64,000 nt of DNA, from contig NC_037593.1 in assembly GCF_003073045.1 (NCBI RefSeq), positions 11,912,735-11,976,734 on the forward strand, written 5' to 3'. This DNA comes from Pomacea canaliculata. Its lineage: Eukaryota; Mollusca; Gastropoda; Architaenioglossa; Ampullariidae. Below the pieces are notes generated by a model. The model was not told where the DNA came from. It did no database searches and saw only the letters and a list, made by a program, of their open reading frames with translations. Made by a program: the position numbers and the translations under genes. This document shows positions 25,166 to 38,386 of the stretch, piece by piece; within the stretch, counting starts at the first letter, position 1; the number at the start of each line of letters is the position of its first letter.

Positions 25166-25604
25166 TAAAAAAAAAAAACTGTCAAAATTAAGCAATCCAA
25201 GATCTTACCTGACCACCTACAAAAACTTTTAACCTCTTGATATAGTGAAATGATTTATCATGAGTAAAAAGTTCTAGTTACAAACAGCTGATTAAACAAG
25301 ATGGAAAGGTATGTGGCAGGTGCCTAAATGCAAGAACCTGCAATGCATTGGTAACAGTAACATTCTCTGGGTCTGCTATGAAACATTCGCTATCCTTCTT
25401 TAACGGTTTTCCTCACAGGACACGGACAAATATGGATGAAACATTTGATTCAGTTTTGAGCCTTTTCACATTTTTTGGGACTCAACAGTGAACCAACTTG
25501 ACAATAAATGCATGACTTGATTAGCCGTAGGTTTGCAAAACTGCTTGCTTGAAAACTTTTAAAAATAGGCCCCTCCATACTCAGTGTCTCTTATCTGTCC
25601 AGGA

Positions 25605-25675
25605 GAGGACTTTTGGTGTTTTACACAGAGCCAGCAACTACGGCAAGGCAGCCAGCTCCGTAAACAGACGCCACG
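25605..25675 (-). mobile_element. tRNA-derived SINE, copy 3 (3' half, inverted)
   Basis: A partial match to the body of the same SINE: GAGCCAGCAAC, GGCAAGGCAGCCAGC and GTAAACAGACGCCA on the + strand. The tRNA-like head is missing. Confidence 0.6.
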
Positions 25676-25984
25676 TCTTATCGGTCTAAGACATAAAATG
25701 ATAATGTACAAGTCCCCTGAACTTCTATTTCTCCCTTTCATTTTCTCTCTCTCACACACGCTCATATAGCCAAAGGTAAATACATTTGGTATTTAGAATT
25801 CAACTAGTCAATGTCATCAACATATAAACTCCCTTTCCTTATACTTTCAAAGCCTCTTTAACCTTAAGACATGCATTCTTTCTTTTTTTTTAAAATCAGG
25901 GTTGGGGGACAGAACTAAAGCTTTTCATCAGAATCTGTAACCATGTTTTTTAAGCCAGAATAATTTTGTTAGCATGGTCTACTT

Positions 25985-26370
25985 ATATTAGGTGCAATTC
26001 CAGGGGCGAAATGACAAAGTTCTGATGCATCTCGGTTGCGTCATAAAAGGACACAAGAAGAAGAGACCTGGGGGTTTTGAGAGAACGATAAAAGAAAAAG
26101 GAGCGTTTGGGAGAGCAAGAAAAGGACTAGCTGAAGACGAAGTATCGCTAACAAGAACGAGTAGAAACTTCTTAAGACAAAGACATACTGCGAGTCATTG
26201 ACAACAAGCAGCCCGGTTGTTTAAGGACTGTATTCTGTTTTGTATAAAGCGATATTTTGCAGGCGGACGGCAGGAGGTCCCTTAATTAAAAAGGTTTCAA
26301 CAATCTTTTCCAGAGTCAGGTATTGATTGTATGCAAGTGCGAGCTGGTCGCTAGGTCACCCTATTACATA
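25985..26370 (+). other. Compositionally distinct block, possibly a solo LTR relic
   Basis: Between AT-rich flanks lies a block with purine-rich sequence, a TATAAA-like word (GTATAAAGCG near 26240) and CpGs. The size and content would fit an old solo LTR, but clear ends and a target-site duplication were not found, so family and age are open. Confidence 0.2.
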
Positions 26371-27427
26371 CTGAGGAGAATTTATTTTTCTATATTATTT
26401 TAGATTTGATCAGGAATGGTTCTTATCATCAATACAGCAAAATCTGTCAAATTTTAAACTCAGAAGTGAGACACTCCCACTACTCAAATGGTTAACCTTA
26501 ACTACTTTTAGTACCTTTTAAAAAGACTAAACTTCTCCCCTATTTCTGTGCATTTAATTTACCTTCCCCTCCAACAGTGTTGCTTCGCGTTCCCTTCTTT
26601 GTCTTTCAAAACAGATCTCTATTACATCACTGGGAAAAGCAGCCACTCTCATAATTTTTCTTTTGTCACAACAGAGCAGCAATTGTGAGATGTTGAACAG
26701 TAAAAACAACAAAATGGAGAATATATGCACTGTTGCACACGCTGGAAGTGAACAGATAAATGATTGAAAAACTACACAGGATAAAGTAAGGGCACACAGT
26801 TTGCCCTGCTGCCTAACTGTCCAAAAGGGGTAGGGGAAAAGGGGGCAAAAAAATAATAGAACAAGAATAATGAATAGATTTATAAAACAGCAAAGAGATA
26901 AATTGTCAACTTTAACAAATTATTTTTGAAGGAAAATTATAAGGGATAAACATTGCACAGTCTTAATTTTACTTTTTTTAAATTTTTGTTTAAAAATCAA
27001 TCCTTAGGATGCATGGATGAGAGGAAAATGACAATGGGATCTGCAATATGACTTTGATATAAATGCCACTGAAAAGATGAGAAAAATATGAAATAAATTC
27101 TTTAGTGTCAAGTACAAATGTATTCTCACACTAAAGAACTTATTATGTAACCAGTCACCAAGAACACTTCATAAATCTTGTCCATTCAATTCTCATAAAT
27201 GTTTTTAACTATAAGACTTAAAATGTAATGTCTAGTTTTTGCATTTTGTCTTTTCCTACCATCTCTCTTACCACCCTGAACCCATGCATCAAAAACAAAG
27301 CTGTAATGTCAACCACAATCGGAGGCTACTCCACAGCTGTCACTGTTCTATGCTTTAGAAAGTGACAATCTATCTGAAGCTGTAATAACAGAGTAGCCTT
27401 TCATCCACAATCTTCAGGATAATCTGT

Positions 27428-30400
27428 TTAGCACACTTGGCCAAAGTGAGGTCCCTCTGTGATGATAATGTCCCCAAAGGGCTCTGTCTGCTGTACACAT
27501 GCAGCCTGATGTTTCTTTAAGACCAGCAAGGTGTAGAAACGAGAAGCCACTTGCTTGCGGTTAAGGTTTCGTGTCAAGTCCTTGAAAGAAAGGTTCCTGG
27601 AGTAGTTGAATGCAGATCTCAGAACATGCTGCATATGTTGTGTGCGCTTGTTGAGGCGCTTCTCATCCTGCTCCTCATTCTCTGGCATGGCTTCCAGGTC
27701 TTCAAGATCTTCAAATGCCTGCAATCAAATGAAATACAGCATTAGACAAAAGACTACACTAATAATAAGAAAAAGTTGCAAATAAACTTAAAAATAACAT
27801 GCTGATGTTAAAGTCACTTATGAAAATTTTTGCATCAAATTAAAATTCAATCATTATTTATCAAAAGCTTATACATTCAGATGTACGGATATGCATATTA
27901 TATTATAATATATCTCTCGTTCTCTCACCGTGATATAGCCTTAGTTGCCGGTATGGCTTAAAACTCAAATAACCAACCGCCCCCCACTCCCCACTGTTCT
28001 CCATGGGATTTAGGTATGTCTGAATATGCCAGCAAATGGGATCAAAACAGACCTTTCTAATAGAAAGACTGTCATGTAAAAAAAGCCGGTGTTTGTTTTT
28101 GTTGGCATTTTTTTCAGTCTGAAGTAGCTCCCAATTGCCCACTTTGAATGGATACTTTAGAAAATCAAGTATCTTCTGCTCCCTTTATGCAGAACTGAGA
28201 TATAAATACGGTAAAATACTAAGTGATAGACAACATGTACTTCTTTATATCTAAATGGTGTGTGTGTGTGTGAGACAGAGAGGTTGGCATGTGACTGGTA
28301 GTCATGTACATTTGCTTATAAAATCTCTCTCTCTCACACACAATGCAGCTTACTTCACAAAAGTAGGTAACCCATTCACAATTCACAAATTGGCAGACAG
28401 CACAAACACATGCTCGCAGACTTCTTGTGTCTGTGTTATACCAGGTTATCATTATCCCTTTTCTCTTGGCAAGTATATCTCTTGGCTTCACCTCTTCACC
28501 CAATTGCCTAATCTACTCACTCTTAAGTCTCATGGATTTCTACCTAATTCTTGCTATCTACCAAAGATTTATTTTTTAATACAAATATAACTACTCACAG
28601 GTGGAACAGATGCTGGGGCCACAGATGGGGGAGCATTGGACGGTGGTGGAACGGAGAACGGTGCCACAGAGGGAGGACCCTCCTCCAGGTTTGGATCTAT
28701 CGATGGCTCTATTGTTGTGGGATCGGCTGGCATGTCAACAATGACATCAGGGATCTGTGCAAACAGGTCGTGATGTGAAACTACAGGTTCGGGTTCAAGA
28801 TGAGGCACAGGTTCAGGTGCCGTTGAATGTCGTGGAGACTTTGCGGGGAAAGATTTATCTGCAAAGGATCTCTCACTTCTGCGGGTACGGGTGGTGCTTG
28901 TGGTTGTCGTTTCAACCACACTGGATGGTTCTTCAATTATTGTACTCATCTCTGAATGACGGGTCTGGTCTGCTGAAAAGATGACAGAAACAAGCTAACA
29001 GATAAAAAAATTTGATGAAAGTATTTAATTTTCAAGCTACTCTTAAAGTGGTTGTAACAGCAACACAATCCTACTCTGCTCTGTTCATAATATAAATTGA
29101 GCATCGAAGCAAATCCACACTAGAATCTTTTAAGGTAAGCATATAATAATTAGCACATTTATGTGCAGTTGGCATGGACTCCATTGCATAGAATCTTCCA
29201 TAAAAATTTGCTTCAAAAAGTAGCAAAGAAGTTTTTATGGTATTTGTATGGAAGCGCAAATCACAGTTCCTGGAAATGCAGCCCAGCCTTCACAGACAGA
29301 AGCATTGTTCCATCACACAATTGCTGTTCAGCAAATGGTCATTGCAAGATCAGCTTCCCAGAGAAGCACAATGTCAGCCATATCAGAAACTAGTCATCTA
29401 TTTACATTTCTATAAAGAGAGATGGTCTGTGCTTCTCCATACAAAAATTTGAAAGGAATGCATTATTTAGTAGTTTTATTGTCAATCGAATAACACAAGA
29501 AAATGCCATCTTGCAAAGTATATAATTAACAAATGCATCATATCAATCTACTGAAGACAATTATTTTACATCATCTAACAAGCGTCTTCCAAATTTTAAT
29601 TTTGCCCCATCTCTCCCCTTTATTTAAGGATTGTTTGATCTAAAAATATATTAACATTCTAGATTTTACTGTACTTATTTCACTTGTAGTAAACTTATAT
29701 TATCTATAGTTGATAGCCAGGACTCATTTATCACCTTGAGCATTTGGCACAGCTATTTGGTAGACAATATTTACAATATGACTATTTTAAAGTACCTGTT
29801 TTCTCCTCTTCTCGTGTGATCTCTGGAAGTGGTGCAGACAAATCTAACTGGTGTTCCTCACCAAGCTCAAGGTCATCAAGCACAGGCTTAGTAACTAGGT
29901 TCTTGGTGAACAGCTGTTAAGAAATACAATATATATAATCCACTTGACAGAGGTTCAGATGCATGTCACTCTATACCTCTATACCATTCAAGTCATGATT
30001 TTCTATAAAGATTTTGTTTGCTTCAAAACAAAACAAAAAAAATGGAATAAAACCATTCACCACAATGTAGTTTTGTATTGTCAGTAGTTCTAGAAGAGCC
30101 TCAAATTATAGCTTAAAAACTAAAACACAAATTCTACTTAAAGCAATGTATTAAAAGAAATCTAACCCAGGTTGTTGATTTGGAGACTATGGGTCTGCCT
30201 GACAAAGCAAACAGCTTTTCCACACCACCAGTTTCCTTCCAATGCATTAGTTTCTTTGTGGGTGGAGCAAGATCTAAGGTGGTGACAATGTCTGTGGTGT
30301 CAGACAGCTGAAGCTTCATCGTTTCACTTGGAATACCCTTCTGCTCATCAACAATAAGTTTACGCTTTCGCTTGCCTTTTTTCTCTATACCACCTGAAAA

Positions 30401-33400
30401 GCAACAGAATGAATTTCGTAGAAGTAATTGTTTAATTGCCTTTCACATTTTATTTTCTTTCTTAAGGACAAACAGAGCAAAGCCAAAAGGTAAGTTAACA
30501 ATAGCCATTTTTTAAAAAATACAAAAGCTTTAATTTTTTTGTAGGTGTATGCAAAAAAAAAAAATTGCTTAATGGTCAATTCCAAGTAAGAACTCACACA
30601 GGTCTGACCACATTTAAAAATAAGGACCTTTTAAAAGGACCGTACACACACTGCAAGTTTATAATAACCAAAACACCACCAAAGAGTATACTGAACAGTC
30701 TAGATGTATGACCATCCTGTCTATAATCAAAGCAACTGTAATAACTGTAACCTGGAACAGCCGTGACGTCTAATGGCTCAAGTGCAAAAGCTTCTTCTTC
30801 GTTATGTACCAAAGTGGTCTGCTCAGCAGAAATGCTAGAGGCACTGGCTGCTGCCTGAAGAGGTACTGTCTCCTCAGCATCAGCTGCTCCTCCAGATGAT
30901 CCTTTTGCATGCTCTGTAACAATACAGGTTGCGATAACAAGTTCCAATACTGCGGGTCATTACAACAAGTTGTAACAGCTACTTATCAAAATTTTACATA
31001 GCTCTTTCCCCCACTTTGGTTAATACAAGTAATTTTTATACGTTAAGCATACCATCAGATTTTCCCACTGCTGGACCTTCCTCTCCGTTATCATGGGATA
31101 TTGGTACCTCTGGCATTGGTGTATCTTCAAACAATCCACCTGTCTCCATGAAATCTTGCCCTGTAATTGATGCCCACATCAAGAACCATGCATTAACATG
31201 ACTGTAGGACAAATCATATTGTGGTAGACCAAAAATGTATTAAAATGTAAAATCTTACAGCACCATCCTGCTTCATAATCATGTATATATGCACATTATA
31301 AACTCACGAGCATACCGAAAATTGTTCAAGACATGGGGCCATCTGTGGCAAATATGGGTACTCTGGTAAATAACTAATAAAAATGTTATAAAATGATAAA
31401 AAGCTATTTTTTTTTTTTAGAAAACCTTTGTAATTGTAATTTGCATTCTAAACAACCAGCATTAAACTAAAAAAATAATTTAACTCAAAGACTTTGTCCG
31501 AAAAAAAAAATCTTACCAAAGAAATCTTGATCAACATCTCCAAAATTTCCATCACTGTCATCACCATCATCATCAGCCCCACCACCTAATTCAAACAAAA
31601 ATTACTGAAAGCTTTTGTTATACGTAAACAGCAGCAACCAGAAATGTCAGATCAAACATAAGAATCCTCTTTATGATATATGAGATATTTTCATCAGTGT
31701 CCACTGATTCTTTGCGTAAGGTGTGAAGCCACTGGTATTAATATGCATATTTAATAATTTTTAAAACACTCACTTTAAAGCTTATAAATAACAACACACT
31801 ATAAAACTGATGAAAATACTTGCAGCAAAGTCTTACCAATAAAGCCACCAACACCATCTTCATAACCATCTCCCTCTACAGGAGGTTCAAGATTGATGTT
31901 CATGGACTTTTCAGTGCGCGAGTCATTTGTTAGGGTTTTGTCGCGATCATCCATATGAACAGCACTGGTCACTTCAGGATTCTTGTAGAGAGGATCCTCA
32001 AGATGGGAGGTATCTCGCAATATTTCTCGTTCATCAAACCCTACATCTCCTGTTGTAGTGTATATTTAGATATCAGTTAACAACAATTAGCTGGAAAGTA
32101 AAGGGTAAGTCACTAACAATTGCAAAATAATGCATAAACACTTAAAACTGATTGTTTTAATGACTCTTTTATAATGAAAAAAAAGAAAGAAAATGATCGT
32201 ATGTCTTGTTGGCTCCCTTGAAAAGACCAAAATGATTAAATCAAACTAAATGAGTAACAGTGACAGACGGTACCCACCCAACATACTGCATGTCATCAGA
32301 ATGGGGATTCCATAAATTTGATAGAGCAATTACCTGCTACAACTATAGCAAGCGTTACTTACACTTGCTCTTTTGAGTGTGCCACCCTCTGAAACGCCAA
32401 GCTGTCCTTGGTAACAGTTTTTGTGTGCTACCATACTTTTAAAACTTGTTTGATTTTGACTGGTAAAAAAAAGTGCTGGTCCCTATTTAAGCCTGTCCTT
32501 CGTAAAATGGGAGAAGAGGCCCTTTTACCAGATCAAGTTATGAGACTCACTTCCATAGCACGTACATACACACACACAAAAAAAGGTCAGAAAAATGGTG
32601 TATGTGACCTTAATACTACTTGAGCCCTTAGTCTACCCACTTTTAAGCTTCTAGCTATTTAGGAAAGAGGTAGAGAGAAAAAGGATGAAAGATTGAGAGA
32701 AGTGAGAGCCCAAAACAAGCATTCTTGATGCCTAACACTTATCACGACAGAGCATACCAGAACACCTGCACCCCTAGAAGTTTATATAGCATCTTAACAT
32801 CCTTAGATAATACTATTTTTTAAAGTCTTGTACTTGGTTATTTTAAACAACTCCAGCCTAATGGCACCGAAAAAAAAAAAAAAAAAATCCCAATTGGAGT
32901 CAGGCATAATTACAGACAGGGAAGGGGTAAGGGTGAATAGTGGGCATTGGAAATTAGTTCTTTTGTAGCTCCACAAACAATTACAAATCCATTACATGAA
33001 ACATCCATAAACAACAAGTCATTGTTTCACTAGCACACCAGCAGGTAGAAGTCAACTTGGGGTCAAAGTCTTAAGAACAAGTGTGGTGTGTTTGCAAGAA
33101 TGGTGGCAAAAAGATTCTCCTAACCCTTTTCCACCAAAAGATAACCGGTGCATGTCTTTTTCTATGCCTGCCGGACTCCAATTGGAATCTTGCTGGAGAT
33201 GGACTGGTTCGAAGTCTTAAAAACGAGGATGGAATAAAAGGTAAGCTTTGACCCCAATCTAGCTGACTTCTTACCCTTTGGGTTGCCAGTGCCAGTCGGC
33301 GGACAAAAGTCAAGGTCACTTGTCTCATCATTGGAACCCATGTCCTCAGAGATCCCTGACTCAGCATCAAAGTCGTTGTAACCTGGATCACTACCAAGGC

Positions 33401-36400
33401 CAAGACTGCTGTCCAGACTGCTGACAATGGCCTTGTGTGGCTCAATGGTCTCTGGTTGCCACTTATAACTCTCAGCTCGTGATTTGCAGATTGTGGACGG
33501 CGGGCTTGCTGCGAATAATCTACGTGCTGCTTGACATGTCTGAGACTTCATACTACTACTACTTCTTTCAAAAGAAACATCTCGAGATAAAAACGAATCA
33601 GGGCTGCGAAATGCATCTGTGGAATGGCAAACATTCAAGCCATCTCTATGTCCTAGTGCAATAGTGGAAGTTGGACTTGCATCCATTTCACAGTTCGAAC
33701 AACAACTGCAGTCTTTGTCTGAAGAGACTGAATGTAGTCTTTGAAAATCACTGCCATAACCAGAGCTGGCCGCAGACATAGCACTAGTTCTTCTTAACAA
33801 CACTGCATTGCTTAATGGGTCATCTGTGCTCCATCTTTTTGAGACAGGAGAAATGACCATTAACCCAGCTTTTATAGTTTGCTCAGTGAGATAACTGGAA
33901 GGTTCATGCTCGTTAATGGATGGTGAGGCCGGTGACTGTCCAACACCCAACACACTGCAACTAGGTCTGCTGGTAATAGGTGAAATCCCTGAGGTATGTA
34001 CTGAAGAACTTGGAGGTATTTTGTTACTATTGATATTTAAGTTCGGTGAGCTGCCATTTGCTGCTGTAAAATGCCATTTGCTTCTTGTTTTATCATTTAC
34101 TGAAGCACAACATAAACAAGTCCTTTTGGCTTTAAATGGTATGTCTGTTAATGGAGAACCGAGTTTATCACAAAAAGGGGATGGGGACCTTGTATAATTC
34201 TCAGCACTGTCACATCGTATATTTTTATGGTGGGGATGTACAATATGGGATTGGTTACATATGACTGGAGATTCTGTGGGCTTATGGCTAATAACAATGT
34301 TTATCCATGACCCCTGGCAACTGCACCTGTTCTGGAGAGTGCTTTCAACAGTGTCTAATATTTGGGCAAAATCTAATGGGTGGCTTATGAAGTCAGTTTT
34401 GAACCCATGGATTATAAGTGTGAACTCTTCATCGTTGACTTCACCACCTAAGCTGTCCTCTTCTTCCAGATTATCTGTATACAATGACAAGACAGCAGCA
34501 ATGCATATCAGACATAAGAGTACCGCACATCTTTCACTGCACTGAACAGGTACTAGTCTGACTTAAGCAATGCAATAAAATTGCATCATGAAGCCAGCAA
34601 GGAAGACACTCACCAAATCCATCATCTCCCATAAGAGGGATGGAACCTAGGTCTTCTCGCATTGTAATCTCCTCAGGACGACTTTGGTTGACAGAAAACT
34701 GAGCTTGAACATCAATGTCCCTGTTTTGTTGTTGTTTTTTTTGGGGGGGAGGTAAAAAAAATAAAATTAGCACAACAAAATAATTTGCAATTTACTATTT
34801 CCCACCTAAGCCCAACATTTCCAAAATACAACTGGGCTTTTTAGTCATTTCAAAATCCAAATCCAGATGTTTAACTCTTTCTTTTTTGAATTTCCCATTC
34901 TGTCCTTTTTCGCAGGTCAGTTCCCTCCCATTCCCAAACTTTACAAATAATAATTTTTAAAAAAGAAAGAAGCATTGACATTCCCCCTTAGATCTGAAGC
35001 TAACCAATTTAACCTATTTATGGTTTGTCATTTACCAAATGCAGAATAAAACACTTAGAAAAACATCTTAGAAAATGAAAAAAATCTTCAACATAAACAA
35101 TAAACTCCTTATTTTCTAATTCACTTATGATTACAGTCAGATCATTTTCATATACAAAATACACCACTGCTCGAGGTGCATGAACACATAAACTTACTCA
35201 AGGTCTGCAAGAGCAGTCTCAAAATCATGAAAGTTTTCCTGAAGAGTGATGGCAGCAACTGCAGCTTCTCGGTTTTCTTCTGGTAGATCAACCACACCTG
35301 GCCGAAAAGCCATTTTTATTTTTACAAAGGCCTCATTGCAATCTGCTAGCAAGTATTTTGCTTTGCGTGAGTAGATTCTCACAACACCAAGCATAAGATG
35401 ACCTGAAGTGCGAAGTGCCATCTTCACCTGCAACATAGGTCAATACCAATGAGCATAACACCACAACAATATATATACAGCATCTTTTCACAGCACTAAA
35501 GCCAGGTTCAAATTGTTCTATATACAACATACAAACAACACTCATGAAGGTATTAAGAGCACACCTTTTTAAAGAAGGTATCAAAAACATCTAACAGCTG
35601 TTATATTTTGTATTGTCATAGGTCATGTTTACTGATCTGTGCGCTGAAGATGAAAAAAAAAAAGTATCCTCCAGCAATCTCTGTTTTTGTCAGTCAAAAA
35701 ATAGTATCCTACAAAAATTGCAATCAGTGTGCTAATTATATAGATCAGGACTGGCAAAATATGGCCAGTAAAATATAGAAAGTTCACACGTTTAATCCGC
35801 ATATTTTTTTTATAAAAAGGGATCAGGAAAAAAAAACCAGTTGTAAAGAAATAAATCCATCAAGAAAAAGCTTTAGATACAATAATCAAACAAAAGGCTA
35901 CAGAGACAGTGAACAGCAGAAATACAAGTAGAAATGAAGAGCCCACCAAACTGAAAGACATGAACACTGCTTATAAGATTTTAACTTCTTACAGCTGCTT
36001 ACCATACAATCATAGGTTTTAGAATTCTTACCTGGATAATTGAGGGAAAATATGCCGTTCCATTTGACATATTTTATTTATTGACTATAAGCCCTGGGGG
36101 CATCTTTAGCCATAAAATCAAACAGCAACAATCACACAATAACCATCTCTTATGTGCAACAATGTGAAAATATTAGATGAATGCATGATACTAAAAAATA
36201 TAGAGATTACTTAAACAGTGATATTGAAATCTGAATAAATTTGCTCAAGTAAATAAGTTTACTTTTGGGTTTGATAATCATCAGAAATTCCTCTGGATGA
36301 TGCACAAAATATACCAGAAGCAGCTCTTTCCATTAAATAGTAAACAAAAGGTGAGCACACAAAAACATATAATGAAATTTATCACCTACCTCATTTAGAT

Positions 36401-37512
36401 TACACGACAGACATGTTCTTAAATGTCTAAGTATATCAATATATCTTAACTGATGAATAGGGAATATATGGCAACTTAATCTAAATTTTATTAAATTTAT
36501 TAAGTAATTCCCCAAGCCAAAATAATCTTTAAACATACTGTATTTCATTTTTTTACCATTTCTTTCTTCCTGTAAATTATGAATGTGTCACGCCCTTAAC
36601 ACAGCTGTCAAGATTTCAAGTGGCATTTATTTTAGTTTAAAAGATAAAAATGTTTCTAATATGTTAATTCAACATCTTTCAGCCTTGCTTGATTTCTCAA
36701 ATTTTGAGTTTATGGATACTTTTCATCTGGGTTTATTTCAGAACACGTTCCCAAAGTTAACCTATAATCATAAACCAATGATCTTGTTTGAAGGAATTAG
36801 TTTAGTTTTTCTGCTACTCCTCAAGGACCGTAGGGCCTTGTTTGAATGAATTAAAAGCAAATGTAGTTGCAAGATGTATCAGACTGGAAAGGTTCCGCCA
36901 TCGCTTATTATCTTTCTTTGACCCAAGTATCATTACCTACTGGCCAATGTATCTTGTAAAGAGCAATAAACTCACATCCATGTGGGGGAACTGCACTATT
37001 AACATCCCATTATTATTATTATCTCTGTTATCATCATCTGTTATAAAATATGGCAGACTTGCAAAATCAAGAAAAAGAATATGCTGGAAAACAAAACCTT
37101 GCAACATGAAAGTAGCATATTTCTGCTTATATAAAGAAGAGAGCCTTGCTTATTAGTTGTTGCTTTTTATATATTTATATACACTTCATATCATACAAGT
37201 GATATAAAGGAAAACCTTTTGACTGTCTCCACACACACTAAAAAGGCAAAAATTAATGAAACTTGAATCAGTCATAATTGTTTCTTCACAACACTCTTCC
37301 CGTAACCCACTCTGTTATTTTGCATCAACACCAAGTCACCTTAAGTCATAAAGATGCTCTCTGATTACCTTTGGCTTCAATATAGCTTCCACACTGCTGT
37401 CTATGTTGGTCTCAAAGACATGAGCCTTGGTCAATTTCTTGTCCCAATGTGCAGCCAGCCATATCCGGGCCAGGGGCCCTCTTTTACTAAGCACAAAGTG
37501 TGCATAAAACAT
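27428..37512 (-). CDS. RAD21: RAD21 cohesin subunit (kleisin), 680 aa or 1080 aa with cassette exon
   Basis: Bridges SMC1 and SMC3 in the cohesin ring and is cut by separase at anaphase. Coding exons, 5' to 3' on the minus strand: 37369-37512, 35198-35427, 34614-34720, cassette 33275-34474, 31837-32049, 31517-31585, 31053-31160, 30752-30913, 30167-30393, 29796-29913, 28599-28972, 27428-27718. Without the cassette the frame gives 680 aa (human 631). The N-terminal SMC3-binding domain starts [20 protein letters not shown]; next come [20 protein letters not shown], the [10 protein letters not shown] separase site, the SA/STAG-binding region ([20 protein letters not shown], then [11 protein letters not shown]), a Pro/Glu-rich linker, and the C-terminal winged helix ([16 protein letters not shown], ending in GPHFGQVC) that binds SMC1. 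Start ATG lies 26 nt inside exon 2; exon 1 is non-coding. Confidence 0.95.
27925..27992 (+). mobile_element. tRNA-derived SINE, copy 4 (3' fragment)
   Basis: In the last intron of RAD21. GTGATATAGCCTTAGTTGCC followed by GGTATGGCTTAAAA and a C-rich end match the 3' body of the SINE at 22301 and 55064; the head is absent. Confidence 0.55.
33275..34474 (-). CDS. RAD21: RAD21 400-codon cassette exon
   Basis: An uninterrupted 1200-nt exon between RAD21 exons 3 and 5, with acceptor TGTATACAG and donor AAGG/GTAAGAA. It enters and leaves in phase 1, so it can be included or skipped without changing the frame. Exon 3 also joins directly to exon 5 to recreate the conserved [15 protein letters not shown], the equivalent of human RAD21 around the first separase site; this shows that inclusion is optional or derived. 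The insert is Ser-rich and probably disordered. It has about eleven Ser-Pro pairs, three Cys clusters ([24 protein letters not shown]) and an acidic end ([15 protein letters not shown]). I recognise no domain. No ATG lies at its 5' end, so it is not an independent gene. Confidence 0.75.
36796..36840 (+). repeat. Palindromic dispersed repeat, copy 2
   Basis: ATTAGTTTAGTTT followed by CTGCTACTCCTCAAGGACCG and TAGGGCC, a diverged match to 2736-2787. Lies in RAD21 intron 2. Confidence 0.4.
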
Positions 37513-38246
37513 TTTGCCAGGAAGCTTTGTCAACCTTTCTGAAAAAGGAAAAAGTACAACTCTATATTACTAATAATATATTATAAAAATACATTTTGTG
37601 GCTCCTGGCCACCTGCAGAATGCTGAGGAAAATGATACTAAAGTTATTTTCTGATTAAAAAAAAAACAATAAAAAACTCTAGCAGAAAAGAAATGCCCTA
37701 AACCTTCAGTCTGAAGTTGAATGGAAAACCCAATATTAGAGGCTGATCCAATTTCTTTTCTACAAGGGGCACACTGCTTATGACCTGTTTACACTATTCA
37801 CTTAGTGTTGATGTGATATGGTTTTCATCATGTTTCAAAACAAGTGCTTCTTGCATCTATTTCCACTTAGTGACTGTCCTATTTTTTTTTTTTACTCTTG
37901 TTGCTTTAGCCTTTTCAAACTTTTATTTGTGCAGGTTTAGTGTTAGCAAGTGAAATGCAGTGTGCCAAAACAGCATGTACTCTAACACATACTCTCACAT
38001 TATAATTTCCTTTTATATAAAGTAAAAAAATACAACTTGCATGGCAAAGGCATTTATCCAACTAAATAAGCTTAACCAATGTAAATACTGCTGGTGCACA
38101 TTTTGAAATCTGCTATTGCTGAATTTTATCTTATCTGTATTCATATTTTAAGTATCAACATTTTATTTTCTTATTTCCCTTTTTTTGGCGACAGTATGAA
38201 CACACATTATTACATAAATACCCTATTTAATAATAAAAAATAAAAG

Positions 38247-38386
38247 CAAAATTTGTAAAGCGCATACACACACTCCTAAGGAGCATGCTCTTAGAGCCTA
38301 AAAACAAGAATAAAACATGGACAGCATACAAGGGTCAGGAAACCAAACAAATAATACATGAACTATAAAAGAATAATCAACAGTAC
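38247..38386 (+). repeat. 140-bp dispersed repeat, copy 1
   Basis: In RAD21 intron 1. Contains TTTGTAAAGCGCATAC, the palindrome ACTCCTAAGGAGCATG and ACATGGACAGCATACAAGGG. The same sequence occurs inverted at 47929-48062. No terminal repeats or coding sequence, so the class is unknown. Confidence 0.75.

Noticed and set aside
33162-33274. Open-frame continuation past the donor of the RAD21 cassette exon
   Set aside because: It reads through the strong GTAAGAA donor and soon ends; treated as intron.
35750-35800. GGACTGGCAAAATATGGCC, similar to a hAT terminus
   Set aside because: Short, internal to a RAD21 intron, and unpaired.
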